8,983 bases of DNA from Candidatus Daviesbacteria bacterium (GTDB lineage: Bacteria; Patescibacteriota; Microgenomatia; Daviesbacterales; UBA10151): positions 1-8,983 of the forward strand of contig JACPEZ010000014.1 in assembly GCA_016183225.1 (NCBI GenBank). The letters run 5' to 3'. The position numbers and the translations under genes were made by a program. The notes beneath the pieces were generated by a model. It ran no database searches and was not told where the DNA came from. It worked only from the letters and a program-made list of their open reading frames with translations. Shown here in pieces: positions 4,238 to 8,983 of this stretch; position 1 is the stretch's first letter; each line of letters starts with the position of its first letter.

Positions 4238-4962
4238 AGGGCGTAATACTGGCCGGAGGTTTAGGGACCCGACTCTATCCTCTGACCAAAGTCACAAATA
4301 AGCATTTACTGCCGGTTTACAACAAACCAATGGTGTTTTATCCAATAGAAACATTGGTTAACGCTGGCGTGGAAGATATTATGGTAGTTACAGGAGGACC
4401 TCACTCCGGGCATTTCCTGTCCATTTTGAAAAATGGTCATGAGCTGGGTATTAAGCACCTGGAATATGCCTACCAGGAAAATGAAGGAGGGATTGCCGAG
4501 GCGCTGTCCCTGGCCAAAGATTTTGTGGACGGAGACAGCTCTGTGGTAATTTTGGGCGACAACACGACTGATTATGATTTATCCGCAGATATCAAAACTT
4601 TTAAAGACGGAGCAGTGGTTTTTTTGAAAGAAGTCCCGGACCCGGAGCGTTTTGGAGTACCGGTGTTTGACAAAGATAATCCCGGTCTCATTGCCGGGAT
4701 TTTAGAAAAGCCAAAAGACCCTCCCAACAATTTTGCGGTAACCGGTTTGTATATTTATGACAGCAAAGTTTTTGACTTTATTGATCAGATTAAACCATCA
4801 GATAGAGGGGAGTTGGAGATTACGGATGTGAATAACCACTATGCCAAGGCAGGAAAATTAGGCTTTAAGGAGCTAAAAGGGTTTTGGAGAGATGCCGGCA
4901 CCTTTGATACCCTTTTAGAGGTTAATAATTTTTGGGCTAAGAAAGCAGAATCTAAAAAATGA
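4234..4962 (+). CDS. rmlA: RmlA-like sugar-1-phosphate nucleotidylyltransferase
   Basis: A 242-aa enzyme expected to join a sugar 1-phosphate to a nucleotide, most likely glucose-1-phosphate + dTTP to dTDP-glucose, in the cytoplasm. Visible motifs: the nucleotide-binding loop GGLGTRLYPLT (8-18), K23 and LLPVYNKPM (25-33), the metal-binding GDN (108-110), FGVP (140-143), EKP (158-160), RGELEITDVN (191-200) and WRDAGT (218-223). Typical RmlA has about 290 residues. This short form lacks the C-terminal helical region that forms the allosteric site in long RmlA, so dTDP-rhamnose feedback may be absent (inference). AGGAAG (4222-4227) lies 6 nt before the ATG. The gene overlaps the 52-aa gene and rmlB by 4 nt each. 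dTTP specificity is inferred from the adjacent rmlB and rmlC. Confidence 0.88.
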   Translation: MKGVILAGGLGTRLYPLTKVTNKHLLPVYNKPMVFYPIETLVNAGVEDIMVVTGGPHSGHFLSILKNGHELGIKHLEYAYQENEGGIAEALSLAKDFVDGDSSVVILGDNTTDYDLSADIKTFKDGAVVFLKEVPDPERFGVPVFDKDNPGLIAGILEKPKDPPNNFAVTGLYIYDSKVFDFIDQIKPSDRGELEITDVNNHYAKAGKLGFKELKGFWRDAGTFDTLLEVNNFWAKKAESKK

Positions 4963-5963
4963 AACTTCTGGTGACAGGCGGAGCCGGATTTATCGGATCA
5001 AACTTTATTCGCTACCGGCTAAAAAATTATCCGGAAGACAGAATAGTTAATCTGGATGCCCTGACTTACGCAGGACACCTGGAGAGCCTTAAAGACATAG
5101 AAAATAATCCTCAATATCAATTTGTCAAAGGAGATATTGCGGACGAGAAAGCGGTCGCTGAAGCCATGGATGGGGTAGATGTAGTGGTTCATTTTGCGGC
5201 CGAATCTCATGTTGACCGCTCCATTATTAATCCTTTGCAGTTTGTCCGGACCAATGTGTTGGGAACAGCGGTTTTATTAAATGCTGCCCTAAATCAACAA
5301 GTTAAGCGCTTCCATCATGTCAGTACGGATGAAGTTTACGGCCAGCTTAATCTGGATGACCCGCCATTTAACGAAGATACGCCCTATGCCCCCCGCACCC
5401 CTTATGCCGCTTCCAAAGCAGGTTCTGATTATCTGGTGAGAGCTTATCACCAGACTTATGGATTGCCCATTACCATTACCAACTGCGCCAACAATTTTGG
5501 TCCATATCAGGATCCGGAAAAGCTCATTCCCCGTTTTATTACCAGTTTGCTGGAAGGGGAAAAAGTGCCTTTGATGGGTAAAGGAGAAAATATCAGGGAG
5601 TGGCTTTTCGTTGAAGATCATGCTGCGGCAGTGGATCTTGTTTTGCAAAAAGGCAGTATCGGAGAAACCTATCTGGTGCAGGGGGAAGAAAAAACCAATC
5701 TGGAAGTAACTAAAAAATTGCTGCAGCTTTTGGGTAAAGATGAGTCCTGGATAGAATATGTCGAGCACCGTCTTGGGCATGATTTCCGCTATGCCACCAA
5801 CGGCAGCAAACTGATGGCGCTGGGGTGGAAAAGAGAGCACGATTTTGATACCTGGCTTGATAAAACTGTTGAGTGGTACAAAGCTAACGAGTGGTGGTGG
5901 AAACCCCTGAAAGCAAACAGGCCAAATGTTGATAGAGCAGCTCAAAAATCTTATGGAAAATAA
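4959..5963 (+). CDS. rmlB: dTDP-glucose 4,6-dehydratase (RmlB)
   Basis: A 334-aa extended short-chain dehydrogenase that converts dTDP-glucose to dTDP-4-keto-6-deoxyglucose with bound NAD+. Motifs in order: GGAGFIG (7-13) for NAD+, FAAESHVDRSI (79-89), the active-site STDEVYG (122-128, with T123, D124, E125), YAASK (149-153, catalytic Tyr and Lys), the NNFGPYQDPEKLIP stretch (178-191) that binds the nucleotide-sugar, and REWLFVEDH (213-221). The Asp-Glu pair separates RmlB from 4-epimerases. The common RCSNNYGPYQ is TNCANNFGPYQ here, a mild change. Full length; the WYKANEWWWKPLK end is typical. Overlaps rmlA by 4 nt (ATGA) and rmlC by 11 nt. Confidence 0.93.
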   Translation: MKLLVTGGAGFIGSNFIRYRLKNYPEDRIVNLDALTYAGHLESLKDIENNPQYQFVKGDIADEKAVAEAMDGVDVVVHFAAESHVDRSIINPLQFVRTNVLGTAVLLNAALNQQVKRFHHVSTDEVYGQLNLDDPPFNEDTPYAPRTPYAASKAGSDYLVRAYHQTYGLPITITNCANNFGPYQDPEKLIPRFITSLLEGEKVPLMGKGENIREWLFVEDHAAAVDLVLQKGSIGETYLVQGEEKTNLEVTKKLLQLLGKDESWIEYVEHRLGHDFRYATNGSKLMALGWKREHDFDTWLDKTVEWYKANEWWWKPLKANRPNVDRAAQKSYGK

Positions 5964-6519
5964 ATATATTGCCAAAACATCAATTCCGGGACTGCTAATG
6001 CTGGAAAGACCTGAATTTAGCGACAAGAGAGGTTTTTTTCGGGAAATTTTTCATCTGGATGAGCTGGAAAAAGAACTTGGTTTTAAATTTAAGCCCATTC
6101 AGATGAATCATTCAAGGTCTATGCCGCGGGTCATTCGCGGTTTGCATGCCGAGCAGTGGAACAAAATGATTTATCCGGTTAACGGGACGGCTTTTTTAGC
6201 GGTTGTCGATTTAAGGCCGGACAGTCCCACTTTTGCCAAAGTGGAAACTTTTACCATTGATGATGGTCAGAGATACGGTTTGTTTATTCCCAACGGGCTG
6301 GCCAATTCGGTTTGCGTGGTGGGAGATGAGCCGGTTGATTATATTTATTTGACAGATACTTACTGGGACGGATCAGATACCAGGGCCATTGTCTGGGATG
6401 ATCCGGATTTAAAAATTGACTGGCCGGTTAAAAATCCCATTATTTCCGAAAGAGATAAAAATAATCCCCGGTTGCGCGATCTTTTTAAACAGGTGGTTGA
6501 CGAGAAAGGTTCGCATTAG
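5953..6519 (+). CDS. rmlC: RmlC-family dTDP-4-keto-6-deoxysugar epimerase
   Basis: A 188-aa cupin-fold protein of the dTDP-4-dehydrorhamnose 3,5-epimerase family, expected to invert C3 and C5 of the RmlB product. FSDKRGFFREIF (22-33), RGLH (62-65, catalytic His 65), VVDLRPDSPTF (84-94), IVWDDPDLKIDWP (146-158) and ISERD (164-168, likely the dyad Asp 168) are recognisable. It departs from typical RmlC: RGLHAEQWNKMIYP replaces the usual RGLHYQ pattern, and the PEGFAHGF-type stretch reads PNGLANSV (113-120), losing a conserved His. It could be a 3- or 5-epimerase rather than a full 3,5-epimerase. ATG 5953 is chosen as closer to family length; ATG 5926 would add nine residues and a 38-nt overlap. 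Confidence 0.82.
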   Translation: MENKYIAKTSIPGLLMLERPEFSDKRGFFREIFHLDELEKELGFKFKPIQMNHSRSMPRVIRGLHAEQWNKMIYPVNGTAFLAVVDLRPDSPTFAKVETFTIDDGQRYGLFIPNGLANSVCVVGDEPVDYIYLTDTYWDGSDTRAIVWDDPDLKIDWPVKNPIISERDKNNPRLRDLFKQVVDEKGSH

Positions 6520-6526
6520 ATATAGT
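6497..6526 (+). promoter_or_regulatory. Candidate internal promoter before the GMD-like gene
   Basis: TTGACG (6497-6502) and TATAGT (6521-6526) are separated by 18 bp, each 5 of 6 to consensus. Transcription would start near 6533, four bases before ATG 6537. That gene lacks a nearby Shine-Dalgarno sequence, which fits a short-leader start. The -35 lies inside the rmlC coding region, so chance is possible. Confidence 0.4.
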
Positions 6527-6536
6527 AGATCACATT

Positions 6537-7547
6537 ATGGCAAAAAGAGCTTTTATTACCGGCATTTCCGGACAGGACGGATCATATCTGACAGAGCTTT
6601 TACTGGATAAAGGATATGAGGTAGGGGGGTTGGTCCGCAGAAATGCCACAGCGGAAATGGGTAATATTGATGATGTTAAAGGAGAAATTAAAATTTACTT
6701 CGGAGATTTGCAATCTCCCGAATCAATAGCTTTGGCCCTTTTGGATTTTAAACCGGATGAGATTTATAATCTGGCATCTTTTTCTTCCCCTTTAGGATCT
6801 TTTGCCGACAAGCTGGGGTCAATCATGATTACGGGAGTAGGAGCTTTTCACGTTTTTGAAAGAGCCAAGGATGTGGTTCCCGAAGCCAAAATTTATCAGG
6901 CATCCACTTCGGAAATGTTTGGAGCGCCCAAGCAGGTACCCCAAGATGAAACTACTCCCTTTAATCCCAAAAATCCCTATGCCGTGGCCAAAGAATACGC
7001 CCATAGGATGGCTGTGATCGCCCGTGAAGATAAGAAAAGCCCCCAATACATCTCTTGCGGCATTCTTTTTAATCACGAAAGTCCCCGGAGAGGCTTGAAT
7101 TTTGTCACCAGAAAGATCACCGCGGCGGCGGCCTGTATCAAAAACGGTCGGAAGGAAGATCTGCCTTTAAATGAGATGGGTGAGCCGCTGGTTAAAGACG
7201 GTAAGCTCAAGCTGGGAGATTTGGAAGCCAAAAGGGATTGGGGCTATGCCCCGGATTATGTGGAAGCCATGTGGTTGATGCTGCAGCAGGAAAAAGCGGA
7301 TGATTTTGTCATTGCCACAGGTGAAACCCATACAGTCCGTGAGTTTGCAGAGGAGGCATTTAAGGTAGTGGGTTTGGACTGGCAGAATTACGTGGTGACA
7401 GATCCTCATTTTGTGCCGCCGGTTCAAACAGGTCCCCTGCAGGGCAATCCCGCCAAAGCCAAAGCGGTTCTGGGATGGGAGCCAAAAACAACCTTTAATG
7501 ATTTAGTTAAAATTATGGTTCATGCGGATTTGGCCAAGTTTTCTTGA
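6537..7547 (+). CDS. GDP-mannose 4,6-dehydratase-like enzyme
   Basis: A 336-aa extended short-chain dehydrogenase of the GMD type, which convert GDP-mannose to GDP-4-keto-6-deoxymannose with NADP+. GMD marks: GISGQDGSYL (9-18), LVRRNA (32-37), STSEMFG (123-129, with Glu 126), YAVAK (148-152), ILFNHESPRRG (176-186) followed by VTRKIT, and LGDLEAKRDWGYAPDYVEAMW (226-246). Two oddities appear. The conserved LAAQSHV region reads LASFSSPLGSF (79-89). About 20 extra residues (about 203-224, with KEDLPLNEMGEPLVKDG) come before GDLEAKRDWG. Substrate may therefore differ from GDP-mannose. No partner reductase or GDP-fucose synthase is present. It follows rmlC by 17 nt and ends by overlapping the glycosyltransferase start by one base (TGATG). 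Confidence 0.82.
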   Translation: MAKRAFITGISGQDGSYLTELLLDKGYEVGGLVRRNATAEMGNIDDVKGEIKIYFGDLQSPESIALALLDFKPDEIYNLASFSSPLGSFADKLGSIMITGVGAFHVFERAKDVVPEAKIYQASTSEMFGAPKQVPQDETTPFNPKNPYAVAKEYAHRMAVIAREDKKSPQYISCGILFNHESPRRGLNFVTRKITAAAACIKNGRKEDLPLNEMGEPLVKDGKLKLGDLEAKRDWGYAPDYVEAMWLMLQQEKADDFVIATGETHTVREFAEEAFKVVGLDWQNYVVTDPHFVPPVQTGPLQGNPAKAKAVLGWEPKTTFNDLVKIMVHADLAKFS

Positions 7548-8734
7548 TGAAAAAAATAGTTTCAGTCATTCTCCCCACCTATAATGAAAAGTTAAACATT
7601 AAAAAAACTGTTGCTAAAGTTTTCGAGCAGGAGGAAAGTCTGCATGGTTTTGAAATCCATATTGTCATTGCCGATGATGTCAGATCTACGGACGGGACAG
7701 AAAGAGTAGCTCATAGTTTAGTCAAAAAAAATAACCGGCTGCATTTTATTAAAGTTGATCCGGGACTGGGAGTAGGACTTATCAAAGGACATCAATATGC
7801 CCTGGAAAAACTTCATCCGGATATTTTGGCCCAGCTTGATGCGGATGGGCAGGTGGTCCCGGATGTTTTAGTCAGGCTTGTTCAAGCCGTAGAAGACGGG
7901 TATGATCTGGCCATCGGTTCAAGATTTGTTGAGGGAGGGAAGAATCAGCTATCTTTAGGCAGAAGAATTTTTACTTACGGGGCCTCGCTTTTTTGCAGAG
8001 TGTTGATGGGACCCTGGAAAGTGCGAGAATTTACCAATTCGGCCAGAGCTTTTACCCCGAAGCTCTTTCAAAAATTAAATCTGACAAGACTCCCCTGGAG
8101 GGAACCGTCTTTTATTGTTCAGCCCGCATTTTTGCACGAGGCAATTTTAGCCGGAGCCAAATACAAAGAAGTGCCGCTCATTTTTAAAAACCGTCTGGAG
8201 GGATATTCCAAAAATAAAGTTTTTAATTATACCTATGATGTGATTACATATTGTGTTGACGCAAGGCTTAACGCATGGGGGTTAAATATCCCCTTTTTCC
8301 ATTTAACCAGACGGGCCAAAACAGTTGTCAAATTTGGTCTGGTGGGATTTGTGGGAACGCTGGTAGACTTTCTTTTTTACAAAGTGTTTATTAATTTGGG
8401 CGGTTTTCCGCCTGCCACTTCCAAAGGAATTTCCACGGAAGTTGCCATTATTAATAATTTCATTCTGAATAATTACTGGACTTTCCGCTACAGAAAGACT
8501 AAAACCAATTTCTGGACCAAGTTGGGGATTTTTAATCTGGTCAGTTTAGGGGGGCTGGTGATAGGGGTTTTAATAGTTAAAGTTTTGCATTTATACTACG
8601 GGGACGGGTTTGTGGATTTGGGATGGAGGAAAATTGCCTACAATAACTTTTACTTTTTCGCCACCATTCCTTTTGTGATGACCTGGAACTTTTTCATGAA
8701 TCACTTGATTACCTGGAAAAATCAGGAGGATTAA
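7547..8734 (+). CDS. Polyprenol-phosphate sugar transferase fused to GtrA domain
   Basis: A 395-aa two-domain membrane protein. Residues 1 to about 240 form a GT2-family (GT-A fold) domain like dolichol/polyprenol-phosphate mannose synthase: LPTYNE (9-14), IADD with STDGT (41-51), the metal-binding QLDADG (96-101) and GSRF (124-127). It should move a sugar from GDP-mannose or a similar donor to a polyprenyl phosphate on the inner face of the membrane. Residues about 258-390 form a GtrA domain with four hydrophobic segments and the signature KFGLVGFVG (262-270) and NNFILNNYWTF (303-313). GtrA proteins are thought to help flip the lipid-linked sugar. Making and flipping in one chain fits surface-glycan modification. 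ATG 7547 overlaps the preceding stop; no Shine-Dalgarno sequence, so likely re-initiation. Confidence 0.9.
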   Translation: MKKIVSVILPTYNEKLNIKKTVAKVFEQEESLHGFEIHIVIADDVRSTDGTERVAHSLVKKNNRLHFIKVDPGLGVGLIKGHQYALEKLHPDILAQLDADGQVVPDVLVRLVQAVEDGYDLAIGSRFVEGGKNQLSLGRRIFTYGASLFCRVLMGPWKVREFTNSARAFTPKLFQKLNLTRLPWREPSFIVQPAFLHEAILAGAKYKEVPLIFKNRLEGYSKNKVFNYTYDVITYCVDARLNAWGLNIPFFHLTRRAKTVVKFGLVGFVGTLVDFLFYKVFINLGGFPPATSKGISTEVAIINNFILNNYWTFRYRKTKTNFWTKLGIFNLVSLGGLVIGVLIVKVLHLYYGDGFVDLGWRKIAYNNFYFFATIPFVMTWNFFMNHLITWKNQED

Positions 8735-8736
8735 AC

Positions 8737-8983
8737 ATGATAAATTGCACTTTTGAACATGGAAACAAAGCAAGTTTAAGACACGTAGTAGTTCATGCAA
8801 TAGTTGAAATGAATGGAAAGTTATTACTTGTTAAGAGGTCGAATGAACTTTTAGAAGGAGGTAAATGGTCGCTTCCCTCCGGTTTTCTTGATAGGGATGA
8901 AACTGCTAATGAAGGAATCTTAAGAGAATTAAAGGAGGAGACAGGCTGGGAGGGTGAGGTTACGGCACTTTTTAGGATTAACA
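8737..8983 (+). CDS. Nudix hydrolase, C-terminus outside the window
   Basis: Only the first 82 residues are present. A complete Nudix box lies at 49-71: G49, E55, R63-E64, E67-E68 and G70, matching G-x5-E-x7-R-E-U-x-E-E-x-G-U, so the Mg2+ site for cutting a nucleoside diphosphate-X bond is intact. The strand VVVHAIVEMNGKLLLVKRS (17-35) and GGKWSLPSG (41-49) are typical of the fold. AGGAGG (8724-8729) sits 7 nt before the ATG, the strongest Shine-Dalgarno sequence in the window, and only two bases separate it from the previous stop. Substrate unknown; the operon makes a nucleotide-sugar or nucleotide plausible, but the Nudix box alone cannot tell. Confidence 0.88.
   Translation, partial: MINCTFEHGNKASLRHVVVHAIVEMNGKLLLVKRSNELLEGGKWSLPSGFLDRDETANEGILRELKEETGWEGEVTALFRIN

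Noticed and set aside
5289..6026. Open frame of 245 codons on the minus strand across rmlB and rmlC
   Set aside because: It is antisense to two well-supported enzymes; its protein is rich in Phe, Ile and Ser with no coherent domain, as expected of a shadow frame.
7993..8187. 64-codon plus-strand frame inside the glycosyltransferase gene
   Set aside because: It lies wholly within the conserved glycosyltransferase coding region in another frame and shows no domain or ribosome site.
1..8983. Alternative genetic code with UGA as glycine
   Set aside because: TGA ends genes at 2574, 4082, 4237, 4962 and 7547, each exactly at the overlap with the next start codon, so it works as a stop.

Overview
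The window looks like part of a genome from the Candidate Phyla Radiation, most like a Microgenomates-type bacterium. This is inferred from the A+T-rich sequence, very compact gene packing with 1-4 nt overlaps, many tiny membrane proteins, short A+T-rich tandem repeats between genes, a very short TsaB-like protein, and diverged envelope-sugar enzymes. TGA acts as a normal stop throughout, so the UGA-glycine code of SR1/Gracilibacteria is not used. There are no rRNA, tRNA, IS or CRISPR features.

Region 1 (1-735) holds a divergent promoter region. To its left is the first codons of a leftward gene cut by the window edge. To its right is a toxin-antitoxin pair: a ribbon-helix-helix antitoxin followed by an overlapping PIN-domain RNase toxin, with repeated ATACAA/TTGTAT half-sites over the promoter. 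Region 2 (736-2335) holds a GC-rich hairpin in an A/T-rich convergent gap, then two unrecognised soluble proteins (217 aa leftward, 230 aa rightward) transcribed divergently from an 87-bp control region. Region 3 (2336-3082) is a tight operon of three tiny membrane proteins and a 97-aa minimal TsaB-like protein. Region 4 (3083-3212) is a gap made largely of short tandem repeats. Region 5 (3213-8983) is one long same-strand run: a membrane-anchored CAP/SCP-domain protein, a 52-aa membrane protein overlapping both neighbours, RmlA-, RmlB- and RmlC-like enzymes, a diverged GDP-mannose 4,6-dehydratase-like enzyme, a polyprenol-phosphate glycosyltransferase fused to a GtrA membrane domain, and the start of a Nudix hydrolase. 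The sugar genes together suggest synthesis of a nucleotide-activated deoxysugar and lipid-linked transfer of a sugar across the membrane to a cell-surface glycan. No RmlD-type reductase or GDP-4-keto-6-deoxymannose reductase is in the window.

The most striking signal runs across the genes. At six transcription-unit heads on both strands, a sigma70-type -10 box ends only 6-8 nt before the start codon, so the predicted transcription start falls on or within about 2 nt of the start codon. These heads lack a Shine-Dalgarno sequence, while several genes inside operons (2571, 2692, 4079, 4234, 8737) have clear ones. This suggests leaderless translation at operon heads and SD-dependent or coupled translation inside operons. 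It also revises several start codons, including GTG at 1582 and 2371.
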